A DNA stretch of 38,956 nucleotides from Deltaproteobacteria bacterium (GTDB lineage Bacteria; Desulfobacterota; Desulfobulbia; Desulfobulbales; Desulfobulbaceae): positions 1-38,956 of the forward strand of contig JAADIK010000021.1 of NCBI GenBank assembly GCA_013151365.1, in the 5' to 3' direction. This document shows, piece by piece, positions 1-8,970 of the stretch. The position numbers and the translations under genes were made by a program. The notes under the pieces are model-generated. The model was not told where the DNA came from. It ran no database searches and saw only the letters and a program-made list of their open reading frames with translations. How positions within the stretch are numbered: position 1 is the stretch's first letter; each line of letters starts with the position of its first letter.

Positions 1-2
1 TG

Positions 3-458
3 TATTCATCAATCGAAGAGGTGTACAGCCAAGCGGTTCTGGGCGTGCTTCGCTTCCCCTTCGTGGCCCAGCCGTTTCTGGAGGAGTGCCGCGATGTCCG
101 GGTCGTAATGCTGGGGGACACCGTGGACGCGTACCAGCGGCACAATCCGCACAACTTCCGCCATAATCTTCATTGCGGCGGCACCGGGTCGCCCTGGGAC
201 TTGAGCGTGGAGCAGGCCGAATTCTGCCATGAGGTCATGGCGCGGGCCGATTTTCCATATGCCCACATCGACTTGCTGATATCGCCCTCAGGCGATTTCC
301 GGCTCACGGAAATAAACCTGCGCGGCGGACTGCGCGGCGCCCGGCTTTGCCAGGATGATTATGATCGGGAGGTTGAGAAGATTCATGCCCGGCTCGTTGC
401 CGGCCGGTTGCAACATAGCGTTGCCGCACGAATAGAACAGAGAAAGGACCCCGGCTGA
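3..458 (+). CDS. ATP-grasp (RimK-like) protein, 3' end only
   Basis: The reading frame is open from the left window edge, so the true start lies outside; the GTG at 21 is probably internal. The 151 or so visible residues look like the C-terminal half of an ATP-grasp ligase of the RimK/glutathione-synthetase type. They include a strand with RVVMLGDTVDAY, then FRHNLHCGGTG, and near the end the metal- and phosphate-binding signature LTEINLRGG, in which the Glu and Asn normally hold Mg2+. Such enzymes join a carboxylate to an amine or thiol using ATP; the substrate cannot be told from this part. No clear plus-strand terminator follows; the hairpin 40 bp downstream has its T-run on the other strand and serves dsrC. 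Fold assignment fairly sure, substrate unknown. Confidence 0.7.
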   Translation, partial: YSSIEEVYSQAVLGVLRFPFVAQPFLEECRDVRVVMLGDTVDAYQRHNPHNFRHNLHCGGTGSPWDLSVEQAEFCHEVMARADFPYAHIDLLISPSGDFRLTEINLRGGLRGARLCQDDYDREVEKIHARLVAGRLQHSVAARIEQRKDPG

Positions 459-493
459 TCGGTGATCAACACGATGGTTGTGGGTCCGGCTGG

Positions 494-527
494 AAAAAAA
501 GAGGAAGGTTGCCATGCAACCTTCCTC
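494..527 (-). terminator. Rho-independent terminator of dsrC
   Basis: A perfect 12-bp inverted repeat (501-512 GAGGAAGGTTGC, 516-527 GCAACCTTCCTC) with a 3-nt loop. On the minus strand it is followed by seven T (494-500 read in reverse). It lies about 30 bp past the dsrC stop and ends that one-gene unit. There is no T-run on the plus side, so it should not act strongly on the ATP-grasp gene. Confidence 0.9.
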
Positions 528-555
528 GTAAACTTCAAGATGTCCTTGCTACTGA

Positions 556-879
556 TTAGACGCAACCAGTCGGTTTGGGCAGGCCGGCCATCTTACATGC
601 TCCCTTGCCAGGTCCGCTGGGGAACAGCTCGTAGATACGTTTCAGGGGGAAACCTGTGGTCTTGGAAAGGATACGTACCATCGGGGCAATGCCGTTCTTT
701 TTGTAGTACTCCTGGAGGGCATCGATGACTTTCTGGTGCTCATCGGTCAACTCACTGATTCCTTCAGTGCTTTTGACGTAATCGACCCAGCCTTCATCCC
801 ACTCGTCCATACCATTGGCGAGAAATCCGTCTTCATCAACATTATAGGATTTACCGTTGTGTTCGATAACTGCTGCCAT
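556..879 (-). CDS. dsrC: DsrC, sulfur-carrier partner of dissimilatory sulfite reductase
   Basis: 107 aa, full family length. DsrC/TusE proteins carry sulfur on a flexible C-terminal arm; in sulfate reducers DsrC is the co-substrate of DsrAB and leaves as a trisulfide that DsrMKJOP is thought to reduce. The diagnostic arm is intact: Cys95 and Cys106 eleven positions apart, in GKGACKMAGLPKPTGCV, with the second Cys next to last. Having both cysteines separates true DsrC from TusE-like relatives with one. The start is fixed by AAGGAGG five to six bases upstream of ATG. It forms a one-gene unit with its own promoter and strong terminator, not next to dsrAB here; dsrC is often unlinked from dsrAB in sulfate reducers. 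Cytoplasmic. High confidence. Confidence 0.95.
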   Translation of the reverse strand: MAAVIEHNGKSYNVDEDGFLANGMDEWDEGWVDYVKSTEGISELTDEHQKVIDALQEYYKKNGIAPMVRILSKTTGFPLKRIYELFPSGPGKGACKMAGLPKPTGCV

Positions 880-942
880 GTTTTCCTCCTTGGTGCAAAG
901 TCATAATTGATTTGATTTTTCCCCTATAAACAGAGTGTGAAA

Positions 943-971
943 TATTTACTATAGCACAACTCCTTTGTCAA
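943..971 (-). promoter_or_regulatory. Likely sigma-70 promoter of dsrC
   Basis: Read on the minus strand: a perfect -35 TTGACA (966-971), 17-bp spacer, and TAAATA (943-948) as a modest -10. This leaves a 5' leader of about 55-60 nt before the AAGGAGG site of dsrC. Confidence 0.6.
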
Positions 972-994
972 GTATACGGCCTGTTTTTTTTAAA

Positions 995-1014
995 ATGAAT
1001 GGTCAATCATTCAT
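995..1014. promoter_or_regulatory. Palindromic operator, TetR/FadR-like, between dsrC and ppiD
   Basis: ATGAATGGTCAATCATTCAT has 7-bp inverted arms (ATGAATG and CATTCAT) around 6 bp. It resembles the operator reported for the Bacillus TetR-family fatty-acid regulator FadR (TGAATGAMTANTCATTCA), sharing both TGAATG/CATTCA arms. It sits 24 bp upstream of the dsrC -35 box and about 130 bp before the ppiD start, so it could serve either gene. The regulator is not in this window. The palindrome is seen; its role is inferred. Confidence 0.45.
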
Positions 1015-1145
1015 GTTCCCGGTAAGCCTTGCATTTTTCACTGGCAAGTTAGCCCGATTTTAGGGTATTGATAGCCATCATTTTTAATTTTCGTACCACT
1101 GGTACGTATTTGCCTTTTGTTTATTATTTAAGGAGCAGACAGATT

Positions 1146-3035
1146 ATGCTGACTATGTTACGGAAACAGGCCCAGTCCACGGTGATCCAGATCATGGTGC
1201 TGGCCATTATAATTGTCTTCGTCTTTTGGGGAGTCGGCACCAATTTCATGAACAAGCGCAACTCTGTTGCCGTGGTGAATGGAGAGGACATCCCGGTCCG
1301 GGATTTTCAGAGCAGCTATGACCGGGCACTGGAGAATTATCGTCAGCAATTCGGCGGTTCAATTCCCCGGGACATCCTCAAAAAAATGGACTTGAAACGC
1401 CAGGTCCTGGGCCAGCTCATCAGGGGGGAGCTGCTGCGGCAGGGCGGCCGTGCTATGGGGATTCCCGTCAGCAAGCTGGCCATCCAGCTGAAAATCAAGA
1501 ATATGCCTGTTTTTCAGCAAAACGGCCGGTTTGACATGAAACGCTACAAGGCCGTGCTGGCTCAGAACCGAATGACCCCGGCCTCGTTTGAAGAGGGCCT
1601 GCGTCACGACCTGCTGATCCAGCGGGTCAGCGACAGTATTCGCAGCTTCGCCCTGGTCGACGACAGCGAGGTACAAAGCCGGATCGATTATGCCAACGAG
1701 GAAGTGAAGCTGGCCTATGTCGTTATGAAGGGGGAGGATTTTCAGGACAAGGTTGAAGTGAAAGACAAGGATCTCGCGGCCTGGTACGAACGGCACAAGG
1801 AAGCTTATCTCCCCGAACCGCAGATCCGGCTCAAGTATCTCTACTTTGATTTTGACCGGTATATGAACAACATCAAGCTCGCCGACGGTGCGGTCAAAGC
1901 GCGGTACGAGGCGGAGAAGGCAAAATTCATAGTACCGGAGCAGCGTCATGCCCTCCATATCTTTTTCAAGGTCTCCCGGACGGCCGGCAACCAGGTGCGC
2001 GAGGCCGAGAAGAAGAAAGCGGAAGCGGTCTTGAAACTGGTCCGGGGCGGGATGGATTTTGCCGCGGCGGCCAGGAAATACTCCGAGGGACCGACCGCCG
2101 CCACCGGCGGCGACCTCGGCTTTTTCAGCCGCGGCCGGATGGTCAAGTCTTTTGACGATGTGGTTTTCAGCCTGAAGCCCGGCGAAATAAGCGGGGTTGT
2201 CGAGTCACCATTCGGCTATCATATCATCAAGCTGGTGGCGGTGCGGCCGGCATTCATCCGTTCCTTTGACCAGGTCAAGGGCGAAATAGCGGCCGCCATG
2301 AAGCGGCAGCAGGCGAAAGCGCAGGCGTTTAAACGCGCCTCCGCCGCCTATGAAGACATTATTCGTTCCGGCAGTCTCAAAAAGTACAGTCAGAGTAACA
2401 AGAGCGAGAAAGTCATCGAAACGGGTTATTTTACCCGCAGTGCGCCGCCGAAAACAATTGTCGCCGACCCGAAGTTTCTGCAGACGGCCTTTCGCCTGAA
2501 AAAGGGAGAACTCAGCTCCCTGGTCGAGACCGGCAAGGGCTATGCCATCCTGTTCGTCGATGATATCCGGGAGCCGGTGGTGCCCGCCCTGAAGACTGTC
2601 CGCGACCGGGTGGAGGCGGATTACCGGAAGGAAAAGGGGGTTGAGCTGGCCCGGCAGGCGGCCCGGTCCCTCTTGAAGGCGGCCCGCGAGAAGAAAGGAC
2701 TTGCCGCTGTCGTGAGCAAAACCGCCCGGCTGCAGGAGTCGGGTTATCTGAAACGTTCCGCCGCCGGAAACGGCATCCCGTCCCAGGTGGTTGTTCAGGC
2801 CTTTTCCCTGTCGTTGAAAAATCCTCTGCCCAAGGAACCGGTGGCCGTCGGCAGTGAATTTTATGTCTTTCAACTGAAAGAGAGACGGGAGGGGGCGGCG
2901 AAAATCAACGAAGCCCAACGTCGGCAGTTGAAAGCCCGGCTTCTGGCCTCGACCCAGAGCCGTCTGCTCATGGATTGGCTTGCGTATATGCAGAGCAAAT
3001 CCAAAATCTGGACCAATTCGCAGATCCTGCAGTAG
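1146..3035 (+). CDS. ppiD: PpiD-like periplasmic peptidyl-prolyl isomerase / chaperone
   Basis: 629 aa, close to the 623 aa of E. coli PpiD. An upstream in-frame start at 1068 exists, but the ATG at 1146 follows AAGGAG at good spacing and begins the typical MLTMLRKQAQS N-terminus, so I take 1146. One membrane anchor at residues about 14-34, then a SurA-type N-terminal chaperone domain (about 38-190), a parvulin domain at about 264-368 (HALHIFFKV ... GGDLGFFSRG ... ESPFGYHIIKL) and a C-terminal part resembling a second, degenerate parvulin-like unit. PpiD-type proteins help outer-membrane and periplasmic proteins fold as they leave the Sec translocon. A monocistronic unit is likely. Confidence 0.9.
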   Translation: MLTMLRKQAQSTVIQIMVLAIIIVFVFWGVGTNFMNKRNSVAVVNGEDIPVRDFQSSYDRALENYRQQFGGSIPRDILKKMDLKRQVLGQLIRGELLRQGGRAMGIPVSKLAIQLKIKNMPVFQQNGRFDMKRYKAVLAQNRMTPASFEEGLRHDLLIQRVSDSIRSFALVDDSEVQSRIDYANEEVKLAYVVMKGEDFQDKVEVKDKDLAAWYERHKEAYLPEPQIRLKYLYFDFDRYMNNIKLADGAVKARYEAEKAKFIVPEQRHALHIFFKVSRTAGNQVREAEKKKAEAVLKLVRGGMDFAAAARKYSEGPTAATGGDLGFFSRGRMVKSFDDVVFSLKPGEISGVVESPFGYHIIKLVAVRPAFIRSFDQVKGEIAAAMKRQQAKAQAFKRASAAYEDIIRSGSLKKYSQSNKSEKVIETGYFTRSAPPKTIVADPKFLQTAFRLKKGELSSLVETGKGYAILFVDDIREPVVPALKTVRDRVEADYRKEKGVELARQAARSLLKAAREKKGLAAVVSKTARLQESGYLKRSAAGNGIPSQVVVQAFSLSLKNPLPKEPVAVGSEFYVFQLKERREGAAKINEAQRRQLKARLLASTQSRLLMDWLAYMQSKSKIWTNSQILQ

Positions 3036-3054
3036 CGTCTTCAATCAACCGGCG

Positions 3055-3092
3055 GCCGGCCCTGCTTCCTGTCCTGCGCGAACAGGGCCGGC
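3055..3092. other. GC-rich stem-loop after ppiD
   Basis: Perfect 10-bp inverted repeat GCCGGCCCTG (3055-3064) / CAGGGCCGGC (3083-3092) with an 18-nt loop, starting 19 bp after the ppiD stop. No T-run follows, so it is not a classical terminator; it could protect the mRNA 3' end. The rest of 3036-3277 is a further GC-rich stretch and then an AT-rich stretch before the next gene, without a clear promoter. Confidence 0.45.
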
Positions 3093-3277
3093 GCCTCTGC
3101 CGGCTAAGGCCGTGAGCGGCGGGCGTATCGCCGTCCTGCGGCCGGTAGCCGGCCTCCGGTTTCCCGCTCCGGCCTTCATCCCGGCTCCCTGACTGTTACT
3201 TTTTTGTTAAATAAAAAGGCGATCCGTGGTAATGTGTGACGATTGGTTTTTTTGGCTATTACTATCCCGGATGATTC

Positions 3278-6200
3278 ATGATCTCAGAAGAACAAGACCA
3301 CCAGAACGACATTGCCGCCTATGATACCCTTGCGCCCTTTGAACGTCATCTCCTGCAACTGATCTCCGTTATCTACGAACCGGTTTCGGTTTCTTTTCTG
3401 TTCAATTGCCTGGCCCGGCCCGATGCCCCTTTCCCGGACGAGCCCCGGCCGTCCAAAGATGAATTCCGGCTGATTATCTCCCGTCTGCACGCTGCCGGTC
3501 TGTTGAACGAGGGGAATCGCTGTCCTGCAACCCTGGCGGAACGGCTGACCAGGGAGGCGGTGAAAAACGGTCTGTTCGGCGAGCTGGCCGAGTTTGTCGA
3601 GCGGGAGGCCTCGGTTTCCTATATGTACGGCAAGCTGTCGACCCGCTGCTGGCGGGCCATGCGGCAGTTTCGTATCGGTGTCTACAGCGGCAATTTTGAT
3701 AAAATCGACCAGGCCCTTGCCTTCATTAACGAGCAGTGTACGGAACTGGCGGGCAAGGAGCCGCCGGCGGTTATCGTCGCTGCCAAGGACTTTGACGCCA
3801 AGTGGTTCGGCGGTCTGCCGCGCTCCATGCAGTTTTTTCTCCTGAATCAAATCTGTCATTACAGTGCTGAACATCTGCAACATTACGGGCCGGTGCTTGA
3901 ATATCTTGAAAAAGAATCGGCCATGGACCATGACCCTGACGAACTGGTGCCGTTCCATCGTCTGCTGGCAACGTATCTTCTCCTGCAGGGCCGTTTTGCC
4001 GATCTGCAGGGATTATTGCAGAAACACGGCGCTTCTTTCGAGGGGGCGGGTTTTCAGGGCACGCTTGCTTTTCTCCTCGGTGATACCGGCCGGGCCATTA
4101 CCCTGTATGAGCAGGATCTGAAGCTGCAACAGGAATATTCCGGCCGGCAGGACAATTTTTTCTTCGGCCTGCCGGGCCTGTTTTTCCTGCTGGCCCTGCT
4201 TGACCGGAACCAGGATGGAGACCGGGCCGCCATCCGCCGCCATATTGCGACCGTGATGGATTTATTCCGGGGCTGTCCCGAGGAGACCTCGTTTCGTTTT
4301 ATCGATGCGGTCGTCCGCTCGGCCGGCAGCGACATGCCAGACATGATGGTGCTCACCGAACAACTGAAAGCCGAAAATCGTTTTCCGACCACGCTGTTTG
4401 CCGTATTGTCACTGTACTGGATCGGGGTCGAGATCCCGGATGATTTTCAGGCGTCGCTCGTTACCCTCTATCAGGATGGGCTGGCCAATGATTTCCTGTG
4501 GCCGGCCATGGAGGCGGCCCGGCTGCTGGGCGAACTGGGGGACGGGAATGCAAAATACGGCGAGGCGGCGGAGGGGTTGCGCCGTGATCTTGGCTGCCGG
4601 ACCATCGTCAATATCATCGAACCGCAGGGTTCGTGGAAACACAGTCTGCAGGAGCTGATCAGTATTACCAGCCGGGTCCGCGAATCGGAACAGACCACCA
4701 GGCTTGTCTGGCTGGTTGATTACCGGGACGGTGTTCTGCAGATTACCCCGAAGGAGCAGATGAAGAAGGCCGACGGCGGCTGGAGTAAGGGCCGGTCCAT
4801 TGCCCTGAGCCGCCTGGCGGCCCCCGGGGAGCTGGATTTCCTGACCGCGCAGGATCGCCGCATCTGCTCCGCCCTGTGGCTGAACAGCGAGGTGTCGACG
4901 AAGATCAGCGGTTATTGCTTTGACCTGGATGTCGCCTTGCCGGCCATGGTCGGCCACCCCCTTATCTTTCTCGAAAAATCGGTTTATACCCCGGTTGAGT
5001 TGCTTGCCGGCGAGCCCGAGCTGCTGGTGGAGCAGCAGGGCAGCTTTCTTTTTATTCGTTTTACCCAGGATATCGGCGAGGGCAAGGTCGCCGTCTGGCA
5101 GGAAACCCCGACCCGTTTCCGGATTATTCTCGTTGATGACAATCATCGCCGGGTTGCGGGAATTACGGGGCGCGACGGTCTGCGGGTCCCCATGAGCGCC
5201 AGCCGGCAGGTCCTGGATGCCATCGGCAACATCGCCTCGTTTATGACCGTGCATTCATCCATCGGCATTGATTTGAAGAGCCAGCGGGCCGAGGTCGTCG
5301 AGGCCGATTCGACCATCCATGTCCACCTGATCCCCTATGGCACCGGTTTTCGCCTGGAGATGTTTGTCCAGCCTTTTTCCCGGGTCGGGCCGTATTTAAA
5401 GCCGGGCGTGGGCGTGGCCAATCTCATGGCCGAGGTCAACGGTCGTCGGCAGAAAACGCGGCGTAACCTCAAGCTGGAGGAAGAAAAGGCCAGGGAAGTC
5501 GAGGAAAGCTGCCCCATTCTTGATCTGGCCATTGACATGGAGGAGGAAAACGACCGGGAATGGCACCTGATCGACCCGGAAGAATGCCTCCAGATCCTGC
5601 TGGAGCTTGATGAAATCCGTGACCGGGTTATCCTGGAATGGCCGGAAGGAGAAAAGCTGGCCGTCTATCGCCAGGCCGGGGTCAACCAGCTGAACCTGAA
5701 CATCCGTACCAGCCAGCAGGATTGGTTCGCCCTGAGCGGCAGGCTGGAGATCGACCAGGACGAGGTCATCGAACTCAAAACGCTCCTTGAAAAGGTGCGG
5801 GCGGCGCACAGTCGTTTCATTCCCATGGGCGACGGCCAGTTTCTGGCCCTGACCCAGGAGTTTCGCAAACGCCTTGATGAACTGATCCTGGTAGCCGACA
5901 ACGAGGCGGCTGACAGCGGCGACGAACTGTTTGTTCATCCCCTGGCCGCCCTGGCGCTTGACGGTTTGACCACCAAGGCGAAGACCACGGTCGACGAGGG
6001 CTGGCGGCGACAACTGCGGTCCATCAAGGAAAGCCAGGAAATGGTGCCGGAGGTGCCCTCGACCCTGCAGGCGGAACTGCGGGACTATCAGATCGATGGC
6101 TTTGTCTGGATGACCAGACTGGCGCATCTCGGGATCGGCGCCTGCCTGGCCGACGACATGGGACTGGGCAAGACCTTGCAGACCCTGGCGGTTATCCTCC

Positions 6201-7444
6201 ACCTGACTCATAAGGGGCCTTCCCTGGTGGTGGCGCCGACTTCGGTCTGCATGAACTGGGAACACGAGATCAACCGTTTCGCGCCGACACTCAGAATTCA
6301 TTCCCTGAGCGGCGTTGACCGGCGGAATATGGTCAAGGGCCTGGGCAAATTTGATATCCTGATTACCAGCTACACCCTGTTGCAGCAGGAGGTCGAATTG
6401 CTGGAGGCGGTCCCCTGGCAGATCGTCGTTCTGGACGAGGGACAGTCGATCAAAAATTCCGCGACCAAGCGTTCCAAGGCGGCCATGAGGCTCAAGGGAA
6501 AATTTTGCCTGATTACCACCGGCACGCCGATTGAAAACCATCTCGGGGAACTCTGGAACCTGTTCCGGTTTATCAATCCCGGCCTGCTCGGATCGTATAA
6601 ACAGTTTAACGCCCGCTTCGGTATTCCCATCGAAAAGCATCATGACCGGGACGCCCGTATGAGGCTGAAGAAGATCATCCGGCCCTTTATGCTGCGCCGG
6701 ATCAAGTCCCAGGTGCTCGACGAGTTGCCGCCGCGCACCGAGGTGACCCTGCGGGTGGAGATGAGTCAGGAAGAGATTCATTTTTACGAGGCCATCAGGC
6801 GTCAGGCCCTGGAAAATATCGAAGGCAGCTCGGAGAAGTCCGGGCGCCACCTGCAGATATTGGCCGAGATCATGCGCTTGCGCCGGGCCTGCTGCAATCC
6901 CCGGCTGATCATGCCGGAAACCAAGATTCCCTCGAAAAAACTGGAAGTTTTCGCCGAACTCGTGGATGAACTGCTCGGCGGCCGCCATAAGGCCCTGGTT
7001 TTCAGCCAGTTTACCGGCCACCTGGCCCTGATCCGTGAATACCTTGACAACAAGGGGATTGTCTACAAATATCTTGACGGGACCACGCCGACCAGGGAGC
7101 GGCAGCAACAGGTCGAATCCTTTCAGGACGGCGAGGGCGATCTCTTCCTGATCAGTCTCAAGGCCGGCGGGCTGGGGCTGAACCTGACCGCTGCCGACTA
7201 TGTGATTCATATGGATCCCTGGTGGAATCCGGCGGTGGAGGACCAGGCCGCGGACCGGGCTCACCGGATCGGCCAGAAACGGCCGGTCACCGTGTACCGG
7301 CTGGTTACGGCCAATACCATTGAAGACAAAATCGTCCGCCTGCATCAGGAAAAACGGGACCTTGCCAATTCGCTGCTTGAGGGGGCCGATGTCAGCGCCC
7401 GGATCAGCGCCGCCGAATTGCTGGAGTTGATAAGAGAGAGCTAA
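3278..7444 (+). CDS. Snf2/SWI2-family DNA-dependent ATPase (HepA-like)
   Basis: 1388 aa. The last ~450 residues form a two-lobed Snf2 motor: Walker A DDMGLGKT at about 958-966, Ia-type VVAPTSVCMNWE, Walker B VLDEGQSIKN at about 1050 (DEGQ box), TTGTPIENHLGELWNLFRF, then helicase C with KALVFSQFT, SLKAGGLGLNL and DPWWNPAVEDQAADRAHRIGQ at about 1311-1330. These enzymes translocate on double-stranded DNA and remodel protein-DNA complexes without unwinding. The first ~900 residues resemble the long N-terminal region of large bacterial Snf2 proteins; I see no SWIM zinc-finger cysteine set. Stand-alone gene with no restriction, methylase or defence partner beside it, so a housekeeping or repair role is as likely as defence. 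No clear ribosome-binding site precedes the ATG. Confidence 0.9.
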   Translation: MISEEQDHQNDIAAYDTLAPFERHLLQLISVIYEPVSVSFLFNCLARPDAPFPDEPRPSKDEFRLIISRLHAAGLLNEGNRCPATLAERLTREAVKNGLFGELAEFVEREASVSYMYGKLSTRCWRAMRQFRIGVYSGNFDKIDQALAFINEQCTELAGKEPPAVIVAAKDFDAKWFGGLPRSMQFFLLNQICHYSAEHLQHYGPVLEYLEKESAMDHDPDELVPFHRLLATYLLLQGRFADLQGLLQKHGASFEGAGFQGTLAFLLGDTGRAITLYEQDLKLQQEYSGRQDNFFFGLPGLFFLLALLDRNQDGDRAAIRRHIATVMDLFRGCPEETSFRFIDAVVRSAGSDMPDMMVLTEQLKAENRFPTTLFAVLSLYWIGVEIPDDFQASLVTLYQDGLANDFLWPAMEAARLLGELGDGNAKYGEAAEGLRRDLGCRTIVNIIEPQGSWKHSLQELISITSRVRESEQTTRLVWLVDYRDGVLQITPKEQMKKADGGWSKGRSIALSRLAAPGELDFLTAQDRRICSALWLNSEVSTKISGYCFDLDVALPAMVGHPLIFLEKSVYTPVELLAGEPELLVEQQGSFLFIRFTQDIGEGKVAVWQETPTRFRIILVDDNHRRVAGITGRDGLRVPMSASRQVLDAIGNIASFMTVHSSIGIDLKSQRAEVVEADSTIHVHLIPYGTGFRLEMFVQPFSRVGPYLKPGVGVANLMAEVNGRRQKTRRNLKLEEEKAREVEESCPILDLAIDMEEENDREWHLIDPEECLQILLELDEIRDRVILEWPEGEKLAVYRQAGVNQLNLNIRTSQQDWFALSGRLEIDQDEVIELKTLLEKVRAAHSRFIPMGDGQFLALTQEFRKRLDELILVADNEAADSGDELFVHPLAALALDGLTTKAKTTVDEGWRRQLRSIKESQEMVPEVPSTLQAELRDYQIDGFVWMTRLAHLGIGACLADDMGLGKTLQTLAVILHLTHKGPSLVVAPTSVCMNWEHEINRFAPTLRIHSLSGVDRRNMVKGLGKFDILITSYTLLQQEVELLEAVPWQIVVLDEGQSIKNSATKRSKAAMRLKGKFCLITTGTPIENHLGELWNLFRFINPGLLGSYKQFNARFGIPIEKHHDRDARMRLKKIIRPFMLRRIKSQVLDELPPRTEVTLRVEMSQEEIHFYEAIRRQALENIEGSSEKSGRHLQILAEIMRLRRACCNPRLIMPETKIPSKKLEVFAELVDELLGGRHKALVFSQFTGHLALIREYLDNKGIVYKYLDGTTPTRERQQQVESFQDGEGDLFLISLKAGGLGLNLTAADYVIHMDPWWNPAVEDQAADRAHRIGQKRPVTVYRLVTANTIEDKIVRLHQEKRDLANSLLEGADVSARISAAELLELIRES

Positions 7445-7495
7445 TGCTGGCGATGCCCACAACCCAAATCAACTTCCAGCGTATCTGTTTCCAGG

Positions 7496-7643
7496 CTGTT
7501 AGGTTATAGGCTGTAGGCTGTTAGACTGTAGGCTGTTAGGGTAGGGCTAATAGCCTTCAGCCTAAGCAACCTGCTGGTTTTACATAAATAAAACATGATC
7601 AATTTTCTTGTTTTTTTATGACGGAAATTCAGGAGTAAGGCAC
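7496..7643 (+). repeat. Long inverted repeat, left copy (pairs with 15635-15788)
   Basis: The outer part (7496-7540) is a run of 7-8-bp units CTGT(T)AGG. The inner part (7536-7643) matches the reverse complement of 15635-15740 with about ten differences by eye, and includes the identical ACATAAATAAAACATGATCA and TCAGGAGTAAGGCAC. The inner end carries the AGGAG ribosome-binding site of hisD (ATG at 7648). The pair encloses about 8 kb of chromosome. It has no coding potential and no obvious terminal inverted repeat or target duplication of its own. Confidence 0.85.
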
Positions 7644-7647
7644 GAAG

Positions 7648-8964
7648 ATGATTATTCGGACAGTACATGTTGATACCGAGGCGGGGCAGGAACTGGTCAG
7701 AAAACTGCGCGACAGGTTCAGTTTTGCGGATAACGACTGCCGGAACGCGGTGACGGAGATCCTGGACCGGGTGCGGCGGGAAGGTGACGCGGCCGTTGCC
7801 GCCTATGGCGCCCGGTTCGATGCGCCCGGGATGACGGTTGAAAAGCTGCGGGTCACGGAAGATGAATTCGTCCGGGCCGAGGCCGGGGCGGACGACGACT
7901 TCCGCCGGACCCTGAGTTTCGCGGCCGGGCGGATTCGCGCCTTCCATGAGCGGGAGATGGAGGATTCCTGGCTCTTGACCCGTGACGACGGTACCGTGAC
8001 CGGGCGGCTGGTGCGGCCCGTGGATTCGGCCGGACTCTATGTCCCCGGAGGGCAGGGCGGTTCAACCCCCCTGGTCTCCTCGGTCCTGATGAACGGGATT
8101 CCCGCCGCCATTGCCGGGGTCGGCCGCCGGGTCATGGCGACCCCGCCCGACCGGGAAGGTAATATCAGCCCGGCCCTGCTGCTGGCGGCCCGGGAGGTCG
8201 GGATTACCGAGGTCTACAAGGCCGGATCGGCTTGGGCCATCGGGGCCTTCGCCTTCGGCACGCAGTCGATTCCGGCGGTCGATGTCATTGTCGGCCCGGG
8301 CAATCAGTTCGTCACCGAGGCCAAGCGGCAGGTCATGGGCCGGGTGCGCATCGACATGATCGCCGGGCCCAGCGAGGTCCTTATCGTGGCCGATGAGGAG
8401 GCCGATCCGGCCTTTGTCGCCGCCGACATGCTGGCCCAGGCCGAGCACGATCCCCAGGCCCTGGCCCTGCTGGTCACCACGAGCGAGGCCCTGGCGGCGC
8501 AGGTCGTGGTCGAGCTGGAGAACCAGGTCGCGCAGCTCGACCGCCGGGACATTGCCCGGACCTCCCTGGAGAAGAGAGGGGCGGTCCTTGTTGTTGCCGA
8601 CGTCGGGCAGGCGATCGAGCTGGCCAACGAGATCGCCATCGAGCATCTGGAGCTGCAGGTTCGGGAACCCTGGCAATGGCTGGCCCGCGTTCGTCATGCC
8701 GGCGCCGTTTTTCTCGGTCCCTATACACCGGAGGCGGCCGGTGATTACGTGGCCGGCCCCAACCATGTACTGCCGACCATGGGTACGGCCCGCATCTCAT
8801 CGGCCCTGGGCGTGGAAACCTTTCTCAAGAAAAGCTCGATCATCTCCTATTCGCGCCAGGCCCTAATAAATGATGCGGAGCATATTCAGCGCCTGGCCGC
8901 CCTCGAGGGGTTGACCGCTCATGGCCGGTCGGTCGCCGTCCGGGTCGAGAAGAGCCGGGGGTGA
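7648..8964 (+). CDS. hisD: Histidinol dehydrogenase
   Basis: 438 aa, normal for HisD. It oxidises L-histidinol to L-histidine in two NAD+-linked steps at the end of histidine synthesis, in the cytoplasm. Zinc-site and catalytic motifs are all present: QAEHD near residue 264, EHLEL, GDYVAGPNHVLPT with the zinc-binding Asp near 364, MGTARISSALGVETFLKKSS and the C-terminal EGLTAHGRS with the zinc-binding His near 424. The start follows AGGAG within the long inverted repeat. It is not next to other his genes. rsmG starts 6 bp after its stop, so the two are probably cotranscribed. Confidence 0.97.
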   Translation: MIIRTVHVDTEAGQELVRKLRDRFSFADNDCRNAVTEILDRVRREGDAAVAAYGARFDAPGMTVEKLRVTEDEFVRAEAGADDDFRRTLSFAAGRIRAFHEREMEDSWLLTRDDGTVTGRLVRPVDSAGLYVPGGQGGSTPLVSSVLMNGIPAAIAGVGRRVMATPPDREGNISPALLLAAREVGITEVYKAGSAWAIGAFAFGTQSIPAVDVIVGPGNQFVTEAKRQVMGRVRIDMIAGPSEVLIVADEEADPAFVAADMLAQAEHDPQALALLVTTSEALAAQVVVELENQVAQLDRRDIARTSLEKRGAVLVVADVGQAIELANEIAIEHLELQVREPWQWLARVRHAGAVFLGPYTPEAAGDYVAGPNHVLPTMGTARISSALGVETFLKKSSIISYSRQALINDAEHIQRLAALEGLTAHGRSVAVRVEKSRG

Positions 8965-8970
8965 GCTGCT

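Noticed and set aside
3278..7444. DISARM- or Snf2-based defence system
   Set aside because: The Snf2 ATPase has no methylase, nuclease or PLD partner next to it; flanks are ppiD and a repeat.
5396..7462. 688-codon minus-strand ORF
   Set aside because: It is antisense to the conserved Snf2 motor, shows no family motifs, and is low-complexity as expected from GC-rich third positions.
7496..7540. CRISPR array or telomere-like array
   Set aside because: The 7-8-bp units are contiguous with no spacers, and the array is very short; it fits a simple tandem repeat inside a larger dispersed repeat.
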